Shown in pieces: positions 8,016-15,398 of a stretch of 64,000 nucleotides of DNA. Source of the stretch: JAKOUY01 sp037045185 (GTDB lineage: Bacteria; Actinomycetota; Acidimicrobiia; Acidimicrobiales; Ilumatobacteraceae); the NCBI GenBank assembly GCA_037045185.1, contig JBAOHQ010000008.1, forward strand, positions 186,001 to 250,000. Reading direction: 5' to 3'. A program made the position numbers and the translations under genes. How positions within the stretch are numbered: the first letter of the stretch is position 1; each line of letters opens with the position of its first letter. Below the pieces are notes generated by a model. It was not told the DNA's origin, made no database searches, and was given only the letters and a program-made list of their open reading frames with translations.

Positions 8016-8981
8016 ATGACCCGTCTCCGTCATCGTCACTGTCTCCGTCACCGTCTCCGTCACCGTCTCCTTGCACCGATTCGATCCTCCGCCGTGTCGG
8101 CCGTGGTCGCCGTGGTCGTGGCCGGCGCCGTGCTGGGGGCCTGCGGTGGCGACGCACCCGCGGCGCAGACCGCAGGTTCGGGCCCCGGGGACGGCACGAT
8201 GTCGGTCGTCGCCGCCTTCTACCCGCTTGCCGATGTGGCTGCGGCGCTGGGTGGCGCCGACGTCGAGGTGCACACCCTGGTGGGGCCGGGCGCCGAGCCC
8301 CACGACTTCGAACCCACTGCGGCACAGGCCGAGGAGGTGGCCCACGCCGACGTGGTGCTGTACTTCGGGGGGGACTTCCAGCAATCGGTCGCCAAGCTGG
8401 TCAGGGAAACCGCTCGGCCAGGAACCGCTGTCGACGTGCTGGCAGCGCTGGGCAACCCCGCCGATCCGCACGTGTGGTTGAGTCCGCAGGCGATGCGCGG
8501 TCTGGCCGCAGTGGTGGCCGACGCCCTCACCGGGCGTGCCGGTGCGGCATCCATGCGGATCGCCAGCCGGGCTGGAGCGTACGCCTCGGAGCTGGCGCAA
8601 CTCGACACCCGCTACCGCGACGGGCTGGCGCGCTGCGCCAGCCATGAACTGGTGTCCACCCACAATGCCTTCGCCGGCCTGGCCACCTACGGGCTGAAGG
8701 CGATGCCGATCGCCGGGCTGTCGCCCAGCGACGAACCCTCGGCCAAGGACCTCGAGGCGGTGGTTGCCGCGGCCAAGGCGGCCAAGGTCACGACGGTGTT
8801 CGTCGAGGAGGCCCTGCCGTGGGACCTGGCCGAGACGGTGGCCGGGGAGATCGGCGGCACCACGGCGGTCCTCAACCCGCTGGAAACCTTGACCGCCGAG
8901 CAGATGGCCGCGGGCGCCGACTACTTTTCCGTGATGGCGGACAACCTGGCCGCCTTGCGCGCCGGCCTGGGCTGCCAGTGA
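8016..8981 (+). CDS. znuA: Metal ABC transporter substrate-binding lipoprotein (ZnuA/AdcA family)
   Basis: A 321-residue exported lipoprotein that would bind Zn(II) or Mn(II) outside the membrane. A basic N-region (RLRHRHCLRHRLRHRLL) and a hydrophobic stretch lead to the lipobox VLGAC with Cys43. Mature-protein features are AFYPLADVAAAL near the start, the metal His in GAEPHDFEPT, a second in PADPHVWLSP and a third in STHNAFAGLATYGL. The histidine-rich loop common in ZnuA is absent. No permease or ATPase gene is adjacent, so it must work with partners encoded elsewhere. The AT-rich operator-like sequence just upstream fits metal control. Confidence 0.85.
   Translation: MTRLRHRHCLRHRLRHRLLAPIRSSAVSAVVAVVVAGAVLGACGGDAPAAQTAGSGPGDGTMSVVAAFYPLADVAAALGGADVEVHTLVGPGAEPHDFEPTAAQAEEVAHADVVLYFGGDFQQSVAKLVRETARPGTAVDVLAALGNPADPHVWLSPQAMRGLAAVVADALTGRAGAASMRIASRAGAYASELAQLDTRYRDGLARCASHELVSTHNAFAGLATYGLKAMPIAGLSPSDEPSAKDLEAVVAAAKAAKVTTVFVEEALPWDLAETVAGEIGGTTAVLNPLETLTAEQMAAGADYFSVMADNLAALRAGLGCQ
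8041..8070 (+). repeat. 12-bp tandem repeat in the signal-peptide region
   Basis: GTCTCCGTCACC occurs twice in full and once in half, encoding part of the Arg/His-rich N-region of the ZnuA-like lipoprotein. Similar short expansions lie at the ends of other genes in the window. Confidence 0.6.
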
Positions 8982-8996
8982 GCAGGGCGGCGACGG

Positions 8997-9002
8997 TAGC
9001 CT
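8997..9002 (+). promoter_or_regulatory. -10 box TAGCCT before the membrane protein at 9010
   Basis: The box is seven bases before GTG 9010, with the spacing of the other leaderless promoters in the window. Confidence 0.4.
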
Positions 9003-9009
9003 CGACCCG

Positions 9010-9516
9010 GTGAGTGCCGACCAGCCGGGGGCGACCGACGATCTGCGCGACGAGCTCCCCGAGGATCTCAATGCCGTCGACCACGTCATCGCCTACCGAT
9101 TCCCGGACAACAGCCGCCGGCGGATTCCTGGCGTGATCTACCTCGGCGCCGCGGCCGTCTGCGTGGCGCTGTACCTGATCACCAGGCCGGGCGCCACGCT
9201 GGTCAACCGCGGGATGGTGTGGGCCGCAGTCATCCTTGCGCTGCTGGGCGTGTTCTCGATCACGTCCGGCTGGCGGATGCACGTCGACGAGAAGCAGGCC
9301 CTGGTGGCCGCCCAGGGAGCGCTCGGATTCCCCGTCGGCCATGCCTCGGCCCAGCAGGTCTGGCGCGGGTTGCGCAGCCGGCCCACCTGGCGGGTCCTGG
9401 CCTACAGCAGCGAGAACCCGCCGCGTCAGCGCGCCCTCGTGCTCGTCGACGCGGTCGACGGCCGGGTCCTGGAGCACATCGTCGAGCACAATCCCGAGGA
9501 CGACTGGTCCGAGTAG
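9010..9516 (+). CDS. Conserved membrane protein with two transmembrane helices
   Basis: A 168-residue protein of unknown function. About 45 hydrophilic residues are followed by two predicted helices (about 42-60 and 67-86) and a soluble C-terminal domain. It sits directly before pgsA and may share its transcript, although pgsA has its own -10-like box. GTG 9010 is supported by a TAGCCT box. I recognise no catalytic motif. Confidence 0.65.
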   Translation: MSADQPGATDDLRDELPEDLNAVDHVIAYRFPDNSRRRIPGVIYLGAAAVCVALYLITRPGATLVNRGMVWAAVILALLGVFSITSGWRMHVDEKQALVAAQGALGFPVGHASAQQVWRGLRSRPTWRVLAYSSENPPRQRALVLVDAVDGRVLEHIVEHNPEDDWSE

Positions 9517-9519
9517 CGT
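9514..9519 (+). promoter_or_regulatory. -10 box TAGCGT of pgsA
   Basis: It overlaps the stop codon of the preceding gene and lies eight bases before ATG 9528. Confidence 0.35.
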
Positions 9520-9527
9520 GGCATTCG

Positions 9528-10247
9528 ATGTTTGACGGGAAGTTCCGCACCCCGATCGACAAGGCGGTGCGCCCGATCGGCAACGGTCTGCGCAAGACCG
9601 GGCTGACTCCCGATCACCTCACCATCGCCGGCCTGCTGTTCGCCTGCGCGGCCGCCGTAACCATCGGCTACGGGCACCTGCGGTGGGGCCTGCTGCTCGT
9701 CGTGCTGGCGGCCCTGCCCGATCTGCTCGACGGCGCGCTGGCCAAGGCCTCGGCAACTGCCAGCCAGCGCGGCGCCTTCTTCGACTCCGTCGTCGATCGG
9801 GTGACCGACGCCCTCCTGCTCGGCGGCGTGGCCTGGCACCTGGCGTTGTCCAAGACCCCGCAGCAGTCGGTGTTGCCCTTCGCCGTGATGGCCCTCAGCT
9901 CGGTGATCTCCTACCAGCGGGCCAAGGCCGAGTCGCTCGGGCTGTACGCCAAGGGCGGGCTGATGGAGCGGGCCGAGCGGATCGTCGTGCTGTGCCTGGG
10001 GCTGCTGTTCCCCCGGTTGCTGGTCCCGATCCTGTGGGTCATGCTGGTCCTGACCGCCATCACCTGCGTCCAACGGTTCGTCATGGTGTGGAAGCAGGCC
10101 GAGGTTGCTCCTGCCACCGCCCAGCGCATCGCCCTGCGCCGGGACCGGCGGATGATCCGCCGTGACCTGCGCGAGCAGCGCCGCGAGGTGCGCATCCAGC
10201 GGCGCAAGACCATCGTCATGCGTGCCCGTCGCAAGCTCGACGACTGA
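9528..10247 (+). CDS. pgsA: CDP-alcohol phosphatidyltransferase (phosphatidylinositol phosphate synthase type)
   Basis: A 239-residue integral membrane enzyme. It transfers a phosphatidyl group from CDP-diacylglycerol to an inositol-phosphate-type acceptor, the first step towards PI mannosides. The family signature is present as DLLDGALAK followed by GAFFDSVVDRVTD, with Lys where Arg is usual after the DG-x2-A part. Several hydrophobic helices and a very basic C-terminal tail are visible. It precedes patA, as in mycobacteria (Rv2612c-Rv2611c). I chose ATG 9528 because the sequence upstream in the same frame reads through the previous gene. Confidence 0.88.
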   Translation: MFDGKFRTPIDKAVRPIGNGLRKTGLTPDHLTIAGLLFACAAAVTIGYGHLRWGLLLVVLAALPDLLDGALAKASATASQRGAFFDSVVDRVTDALLLGGVAWHLALSKTPQQSVLPFAVMALSSVISYQRAKAESLGLYAKGGLMERAERIVVLCLGLLFPRLLVPILWVMLVLTAITCVQRFVMVWKQAEVAPATAQRIALRRDRRMIRRDLREQRREVRIQRRKTIVMRARRKLDD

Positions 10248-10255
10248 GCCTGGTC

Positions 10256-11173
10256 GTGAGCGCCGAGCGGACACCCCGCCAACGGATGACCGACGCGCTG
10301 ATCGTGCGCGGCTTCAAGACCGGGTCGCTGGCGGCGCGGGCGATGCCGTCGATGGTCGCCAACGGAGTGGCGGCCTCGGTCGCCTTCGGCACCAGCTTCA
10401 CCAGCCCGCAGAAGCGGGCGATGATCGAGCGCCACCTGCGCCGGGCCAACCCCCGGCTGCGCGGTGCGTCGCTGCGCCTGGCGGTGCAGGAGGCCTTCGA
10501 CAGCTACGCCCGCTACTACATCGAGAGCTTTCGCCTACCGTCGCTGTCGAAGCGGGCCGTCGACCGGGCCTTCACGATCGAGCAGTTCCATCACGTCGAG
10601 GCATCGGTGGCTGCCGGGAAGGGCACGATCCTGGCGCTCCCGCACCTCGGCGGGTGGGAGTGGGCGGGACGATGGCTGACCGACCGCGGCTACCGGATGA
10701 CGGTGGTGGTGGAGCGGCTGGAACCGCCCGAGCTGTTCGAGTGGTTCACCGACCTCCGCCAGCGACTGGGCATGACCGTCGTGGCCACCGGTCCCGACGC
10801 CGGCGCCGCCGTGTTGAACGCGCTGCGCGACAACGAGGTCGTGTGCCTGCTGTGTGACCGTGATCTGGAGCGCAACGGGGTGGAGGTCGAGTTCTTCGGT
10901 GAGCGGACCACCCTTCCGGCCGGACCGGCCACCCTGGCAATCCGTACCGGGGCCCCGCTGATCCCCGCGGCCGTGTACTTCGACGACTCCAGGGTCAACG
11001 GCCACCACGCGATCGTCCGCCCGCCGGTTGCCATCCAGCGCGTCGGCGGGTTCCGCGACGACGTCGCCCGGATCACCCAGAACCTGGCCAACGAGCTGGA
11101 GTTCCTGATCCGCCGAGCCCCCGAGCAGTGGCACATGTTCCAGCCGAACTGGCCCTCAGACCCCGGCTATTAG
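10256..11173 (+). CDS. patA: Phosphatidylinositol mannoside acyltransferase (HtrB/LpxL family)
   Basis: A 305-residue membrane-associated acyltransferase. In this context it should acylate the mannose of phosphatidylinositol mannosides. The catalytic H-x4-E motif is seen in LPHLGGWEW, and LCDRDLERNGVEVEFFG with the following LPAGPATLA segment is typical of the family. It starts at GTG 10256, eight bases after the pgsA stop. The C-terminus ends MFQPNWPSDPGY. A second, diverged copy of these last codons lies about 700 bases further on (11868-11909), so the 3' end may have been rebuilt by an insertion or duplication. Confidence 0.88.
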   Translation: MSAERTPRQRMTDALIVRGFKTGSLAARAMPSMVANGVAASVAFGTSFTSPQKRAMIERHLRRANPRLRGASLRLAVQEAFDSYARYYIESFRLPSLSKRAVDRAFTIEQFHHVEASVAAGKGTILALPHLGGWEWAGRWLTDRGYRMTVVVERLEPPELFEWFTDLRQRLGMTVVATGPDAGAAVLNALRDNEVVCLLCDRDLERNGVEVEFFGERTTLPAGPATLAIRTGAPLIPAAVYFDDSRVNGHHAIVRPPVAIQRVGGFRDDVARITQNLANELEFLIRRAPEQWHMFQPNWPSDPGY

Positions 11174-11184
11174 CTCGGATGCAA

Positions 11185-11223
11185 GTCAGAGCATGATTCG
11201 CGCCTCCTGAGCTTGGCTCTGAC
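11185..11223 (+). terminator. Hairpin after patA (8-bp arms)
   Basis: GTCAGAGC at 11185-11192 pairs perfectly with GCTCTGAC at 11216-11223 around a 23-base loop. There is no T-run, so it may be a weak terminator or the end of an inserted segment. Confidence 0.3.
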
Positions 11224-11431
11224 ACGGTTGTGACATCACGCGGCCGATGCCGGTGTCTTGGGTGGGCCGAATGCCGGCTCCTTGCCCGACACGGTGGGGA
11301 GTTGACGGTTCATCCGGATGGTTGGTCGGAGCAAGCAAGGGAGTCGCACGCCCTTACCTGGAGTCCGAGCAATGACCCATCATCGACCACCGAGGCAACG
11401 ATGCCGGCGAGCTGCCGTTCTTGGTGCGACC

Positions 11432-11647
11432 TCAGAAGCGAGACTTGCGCTCGCCTCGGCGGTCGATCCCGAACTTGTTACGCATGTAAGTCCGGTAGAC
11501 GGCTCGAATACCGAGGAACAGCGCCGCTGCCAGCATCACATAAGGCACCATCGTTCCTGCGGTGTAGGCGGCACTCTTCGAGTCGTCACCCGACGATGCG
11601 ACGACTACGGCTGCCCGGTGGAGGCCGTGGAGTGACCCCGAAAGCAT
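11432..11647 (-). CDS. Possible small single-pass membrane protein
   Basis: Seventy-one residues if started at ATG 11647; an upstream ATG at 11734 is also possible. It has a short polar N-part (SSGDDSKSAAYTAG), one hydrophobic helix (MVPYVMLAAALFLGI) and a strongly basic tail (RAVYRTYMRNKFGIDRRG). This positive-inside arrangement is what a real small membrane protein would show. I do not recognise a family. It is the only credible ORF in the segment between the two patA ends. Confidence 0.4.
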   Translation of the reverse strand: MLSGSLHGLHRAAVVVASSGDDSKSAAYTAGTMVPYVMLAAALFLGIRAVYRTYMRNKFGIDRRGERKSRF

Positions 11648-11867
11648 GACGGTGCATCGTGCCCGAAATGGCGCTGACATGCAACCCCGAGTCGGCGACG
11701 GCGCCGGTTGTGGTTTTCCGTCACTGTGTGACACCCCTCAACTACCGCTGAATCCCGAGGAACATGGTGAGGTGAGTGGGGAATGGTGGGTTGTGACGAA
11801 TATCGATAGCCGCAGGGCAGAGGCCAGTTGGGCTCATCGCCGCACATCGCAGAAGCGGTCGTATCAG

Positions 11868-11909
11868 TTCCAGCCCGACTGGCCAAGCGACCCCGGCTAC
11901 GACGACTGA
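11868..11909 (+). pseudogene. Remnant copy of the patA 3' end
   Basis: The codons give FQPDWPSDPGYDD and a stop, matching the patA C-terminus FQPNWPSDPGY at 11138-11173. The DNA has diverged (ccgaac/cccgac, tca/agc), but an 11-base core GACCCCGGCTA is identical. It overlaps the end of the convergent SDR gene. It is either the displaced original end of patA or the end of a lost second copy. Confidence 0.55.
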
Positions 11910-12727
11910 GCGCGCAGCGCCTTGGCGCCGATGGCCGGTTCGATGAACGAGGTGAAGTCCGGGCCGCGGCGCAGGCTGTGACCGCCGTCGACGCCGATCG
12001 ACTGACCGGTGATCCACCGTGACTCGGCCGAGATCAGGAAGCGAACCAGGCTGGCGACGTCCTCGGGCTCGCCGACGCCGCCCATCGGTGTGTTCTCGAT
12101 GTAGCTGTCGTACACCGCCGAGTCGCGGGGGAGCAGTTCCATGATCTCGGTGCTGATGAAGCCGGGGCGGACGGAGTTGAATCGCACGCCCGCCGGGCCG
12201 TACTCGTCGGCGGCGTTGCGCATCATCGCCTCGATGCCGGCCTTGCCGACCGTGTAGGCGCCGAACCACGGGTGGGTGACCTGCCCGGCGATCGACGACA
12301 TGCCGACGAAGGATCCCCTGGTGGCCACGAGGTGCGGGACGGCGTGCTTGACGCTCAGCATCGTGCCCAGCACGTTGAGGTGCAGGACCCGCACGAACTC
12401 GGTGGTGTCGAGGAGGTGGTAGGGGCCCATCCCCCCACCACCGCCGGCGTTGGCGACGAACCCGGCGAGCGATCCGAAGCGCTCGACGTGCGAGGCGACG
12501 AGCCGGGCGACGTCGGCCTCGTCGGTCACGTCGGCAACGACCGTCTGGATCCGTTCGGCGCCGGCGTCGGCGGCGATGGTGGCGGCGACGGCGGCCAGGG
12601 TGGACTCGGTGCGACCGGCGATGGTCACCGTGGCGCCGTCGGCGGCCAGGCGCCGGGCGCACGCCGCGCCGATGCCCGTGCCGCCGCCGGTGACGATGAC
12701 GCTGATGCCGTGCAGATCCGAGCTCAT
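11897..12727 (-). CDS. SDR-family oxidoreductase
   Basis: A 276-residue classical short-chain dehydrogenase/reductase. The nucleotide-binding motif TGGGTGIG is near residue 14, NAG is in the expected place, and the catalytic Ser and Y-x3-K are in MSSIAGQ...AYTVGK. The later PGFISTEI and ITGQSIGVDGG are family features. ATG 12727 is preceded by a TAGTGT box seven bases away. The substrate is unknown. The neighbouring minus-strand genes start independently. Confidence 0.85.
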   Translation of the reverse strand: MSSDLHGISVIVTGGGTGIGAACARRLAADGATVTIAGRTESTLAAVAATIAADAGAERIQTVVADVTDEADVARLVASHVERFGSLAGFVANAGGGGGMGPYHLLDTTEFVRVLHLNVLGTMLSVKHAVPHLVATRGSFVGMSSIAGQVTHPWFGAYTVGKAGIEAMMRNAADEYGPAGVRFNSVRPGFISTEIMELLPRDSAVYDSYIENTPMGGVGEPEDVASLVRFLISAESRWITGQSIGVDGGHSLRRGPDFTSFIEPAIGAKALRAQSS

Positions 12728-12734
12728 CGGCGAG

Positions 12735-12740
12735 ACACTA
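12735..12740 (-). promoter_or_regulatory. -10 box TAGTGT of the SDR gene
   Basis: It lies seven bases before ATG 12727 on the minus strand. It also overlaps the stop codon region of the preceding gene. Confidence 0.4.
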
Positions 12741-13418
12741 CGGCCTCCAGCCCGGATCACGCCCGGTCAGAGCGACCAGCCGATCCAGCGTTGAGGCCTC
12801 GGCATCGGTGTGCACCGCTGCCTGGAACGGGTGCGACCACTCGGCGCCCTCGGGGAACTGGGCGAACAACTCGTCGAACATCTCGGCTCGGCCCTCGGCA
12901 GGCAGCTCGTGATGCATCGCCGCGGTGGCGATCGCGACGAGTTCGTCATCGGCGGCAACGTGGGCACCGATGGATCTGGCCAGGTCCCAGGCGTGGACGA
13001 CGACCTCGCTGGCATAGATGGCGGCGGCTTCGGCGACGGTCATCTGTCGCCATGGCACCGTCACAGGACCATCGAGTGCCAACCCGGCCCACGCCACCGC
13101 GGCCTGCTGCCCAGCCGTGGTCCACGCTGACTCGTAGTCACCGTCCGGAGCGACGACGTGGTCAGGCGTGGACGACGCCGGGTGACCCTGACCCATGGCG
13201 ACGATGCGCTCGCCGACGGCCAGGACGTGGGGGAGCAGCTCGCCCAGCGGCATCGCCTCGCACGGAGTCGGCAGGCCTGGGTCGGCGGCTTGGGCGGCAG
13301 CGATCAACGGCGTGGCGAGGTCGATGGCGCGCAGCAGGGCAGGGATGGGGGTGGGGGAGGACTGGGCGTTGGGCTCGCTGGTGGGCTCGCTGGTGGACCG
13401 GTGTTCGGTGGTGTTCAT
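12738..13418 (-). CDS. Maleylpyruvate isomerase/DinB-like, mycothiol-dependent family protein
   Basis: A 226-residue protein of the actinobacterial family that combines a DinB-like four-helix N-domain with a mycothiol-dependent isomerase fold (often annotated TIGR03086). LPTPCEAMPLGELLPHVLAVGERI matches the first helices, and the middle AAAIYASEVVVHAWDLARSIG carries the conserved VHAWDLA. Its start overlaps the stop of the MFS gene (ATGA), so the two are co-translated. The reaction is unknown. The first 30 residues are Ser/Pro/Glu-rich and probably disordered. Confidence 0.75.
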   Translation of the reverse strand: MNTTEHRSTSEPTSEPNAQSSPTPIPALLRAIDLATPLIAAAQAADPGLPTPCEAMPLGELLPHVLAVGERIVAMGQGHPASSTPDHVVAPDGDYESAWTTAGQQAAVAWAGLALDGPVTVPWRQMTVAEAAAIYASEVVVHAWDLARSIGAHVAADDELVAIATAAMHHELPAEGRAEMFDELFAQFPEGAEWSHPFQAAVHTDAEASTLDRLVALTGRDPGWRP

Positions 13419-14656
13419 CGCTCCACCGTCGCAGAACTTCCGGCCAGGATGTGTCCTGAATGTGAGATCGCTCGCAGGGTGTCGCCGTCGTCGGTCAGAC
13501 CGCGGCGACCGACGAGGGTGGCTGTGACCATCCCCAACCCGCACGCGGCCAGCCCCCATCGCGGTCCGGCGACGACCAGCAGAGGTGCGGCGAGCACCAG
13601 CCCGACGGGGCGCCCGGCATCGGCCAGCGCCGAGACCAGCCCGAACACCCGACCCTGCTCGGCTGGCTCGACCGCTCGCTGGAAGCGGGTCTGAACCACC
13701 GTGTTGGCGATGCTGACGCACACACCCGCGGCCAGCAGCGTGACCCCACCGACGGCGGCGACCGTGGTTGCTCCCACCGCACCCAGGCAGCAACCCGCGC
13801 CGAGCAATGCAGTCACCGCAGCGGATCGAGACCGGCTGGCCCGCGCCGCAAGGGCGAACCCGACGAGCATCCCGGCGGGCAGGCAGGCGTCGAGCAGCCC
13901 GAATCCGGCGCTGCCGAGCCGGAACGGTCCGGTGGCGAGCGACACCAGGAGCAACCCTGCCGGCGCCACCAGCGTGTTCAGCGACGTGGCGACCAGGGTG
14001 AGGTCACGCAGCGCCCGCCGACGGCGCAGGAGCGCGAACCCGACCCACAGCCCGGTGCCGGTCTGGGCTCGTTCGGTGGCCAGCAGCGGTGGGATGTGGC
14101 TCATCGCGATCAGTGCCGCCGACACCGCGAACGTGGCGGCGTCGATCCAGAGGGCCGACGCGGTGCCGAGCATTCCCAGCAGCAGACCGCCCAACGCCGG
14201 CCCAGCCACGCCGGCCGTTGCCTCGCACACCCCGACCAGCGAGTTCGCTGCCGGCAGTTCGTCGTCGGCGACGAGTCGGGTGATCGAGGCGAAGTACGCC
14301 GGTCGGAAGACCGCCGCGGCGAATGCGGCGAGCACCGACATGGTGACGACGAACCACGGGGTCAGCCTGCCGGACGTAGCCGCGCCCGCCAAGGCCGCGC
14401 TGGCGGCGAGCCGGACACCGTCGGCCGCGACCATCAGCCGCCTCCGGTCGAACCGGTCGACCAGCCACCCGCAGGCCGGTCCGCCGACGATGCCGGGCAG
14501 GGTGGTGGCCAAGGCGACGGCGACCAGGACGATGTTCGAGCCGGTCGACTGCTTGGCCCACCACAGCACCGCGATGCGATGGACGCCATCGCCGAGCGTG
14601 GACACCACCTGCCCGGTCCAGATCCTGAGGAAGTCGTGTCGTGTGCGCAGGGACAT
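13415..14656 (-). CDS. MFS transporter (drug-efflux type)
   Basis: A 413-residue permease with about 12 hydrophobic helices. MSLRTRHDFLRIWTGQVVSTLGD is the usual opening of actinobacterial efflux MFS proteins, and WLVDRFDRRRLM is the conserved loop between helices 2 and 3. The start ATG 14656 faces a divergent regulator gene across a 30-base gap containing a perfect inverted repeat. That suggests control by the neighbouring repressor and export of a compound it senses. It is coupled to the downstream isomerase-like gene by a 4-base overlap. The open frame continues upstream to 15496, but that part lies antisense to the regulator. Confidence 0.85.
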   Translation of the reverse strand: MSLRTRHDFLRIWTGQVVSTLGDGVHRIAVLWWAKQSTGSNIVLVAVALATTLPGIVGGPACGWLVDRFDRRRLMVAADGVRLAASAALAGAATSGRLTPWFVVTMSVLAAFAAAVFRPAYFASITRLVADDELPAANSLVGVCEATAGVAGPALGGLLLGMLGTASALWIDAATFAVSAALIAMSHIPPLLATERAQTGTGLWVGFALLRRRRALRDLTLVATSLNTLVAPAGLLLVSLATGPFRLGSAGFGLLDACLPAGMLVGFALAARASRSRSAAVTALLGAGCCLGAVGATTVAAVGGVTLLAAGVCVSIANTVVQTRFQRAVEPAEQGRVFGLVSALADAGRPVGLVLAAPLLVVAGPRWGLAACGLGMVTATLVGRRGLTDDGDTLRAISHSGHILAGSSATVER

Positions 14657-14673
14657 GCCCGGCAGTATTCGCG

Positions 14674-14679
14674 TACGCT
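14674..14679 (+). promoter_or_regulatory. -10 box TACGCT of the regulator gene
   Basis: It lies seven bases before ATG 14687 and overlaps the left arm of the operator by two bases. Confidence 0.45.
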
Positions 14680-14710
14680 GATTCGAATGAAAGACGATCA
14701 TTCGAATCAG
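14678..14710. promoter_or_regulatory. Perfect 13-bp inverted repeat operator between MFS and regulator genes
   Basis: CTGATTCGAATGA (14678-14690) and its exact complement TCATTCGAATCAG (14698-14710) are separated by seven bases. Each arm contains the palindrome ATTCGAAT. The site covers the start codon of the regulator and lies just upstream of the MFS promoter region, as expected for an autorepressor controlling both genes. Confidence 0.75.
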
Positions 14711-15322
14711 GTGCGCGTCCTTGCCCCAGGCGATCTCGCCGTCGACCTGCTGTTGAACCTGGAGGCGCTGTACCGCTTCGCCCCGTTCGTCCTGGCCGAG
14801 CAGACCCTCGGCAGCGCTGCCAGCCACGTCGGGATCCCGCCCAGCTCCCTGGCGTACTGGGTGAAGCGCTTCCGCACCGCTGACCTGGTGAACGTCGTGC
14901 GCCACGAGTCCCGCGCCGGCAAGCCCATTCCGGTCTATCGCTCCACCGCCGCGGAGTACGTCATCCCGTTGGCGGCGATGTCGGCCGAGCAGCGCGACGA
15001 GTTCCTGCATCGCGGCCGGCGTCGGCTCCACGCTGACTTCGCCGCTGCCGTCGATCGCGCCGCCGAGGCGGTCTTCGCCGGCGGGTTGCGCCTGTCGGCG
15101 ACGGCGGACGGCCGGATGTCGTTCGGATTCGACGACCTGCGCACCGCGCGCCTGCGGCGGGTCACCGAGTACTGGTCGGAACTGCATCTGACCGACGCCG
15201 AGGCCGACGGCCTGTTCGACGAGATCGAGTCGCTGATCGCTCGCTACGGCAGCCTGCCCACCACACGTCGCCGGCGGACGCGTTATCGCGTCGTGATGGG
15301 GATGGCGCCCGACCCGCGCTGA
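14687..15322 (+). CDS. Winged-helix (ArsR-like) transcriptional regulator
   Basis: A 211-residue protein. An N-terminal winged-helix region spans about residues 15-85, with the recognition-helix stretch ASHVGIPPSSLAYWVKRFRTADLV. After it comes an Arg-rich helical domain that may sense a ligand. The ATG lies inside a perfect palindrome, so it probably represses itself and the divergent MFS gene. The TACGCT box seven bases upstream indicates a leaderless transcript. The assignment to ArsR rather than another winged-helix family is tentative. Confidence 0.7.
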   Translation: MKDDHSNQVRVLAPGDLAVDLLLNLEALYRFAPFVLAEQTLGSAASHVGIPPSSLAYWVKRFRTADLVNVVRHESRAGKPIPVYRSTAAEYVIPLAAMSAEQRDEFLHRGRRRLHADFAAAVDRAAEAVFAGGLRLSATADGRMSFGFDDLRTARLRRVTEYWSELHLTDAEADGLFDEIESLIARYGSLPTTRRRRTRYRVVMGMAPDPR

Positions 15323-15398
15323 GCACGACGGCTCGGTACCGTCGGCGCGCCCGCTGGCGCGGGCTGGGTACGCTCGCCACGACGGGAAGGGGGTAACC

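Larger units (their letters stand above)
11174..11896. other. Low-coding 0.7-kb segment between the two patA 3' ends
   Basis: I see no convincing long gene here. Base composition looks less GC-rich than the surroundings. It holds a hairpin at its left edge, one plausible small membrane protein on the minus strand and a diverged copy of the patA end at its right edge. It may be remnant inserted DNA. Confidence 0.5.

Noticed and set aside
6148..8325. A 725-codon open frame on the minus strand across the HIT and LLM genes
   Set aside because: It is antisense to two well-supported genes and its translation is Arg/His/Pro-rich with no motif; high-GC DNA leaves such frames open by chance. Only its last 16 codons, with their own ribosome binding site, are kept as a possible small ORF.
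11230..11649. Plus-strand ORFs in the segment after patA
   Set aside because: Low-complexity translation, no start signal, and overlap with the more credible minus-strand membrane protein.
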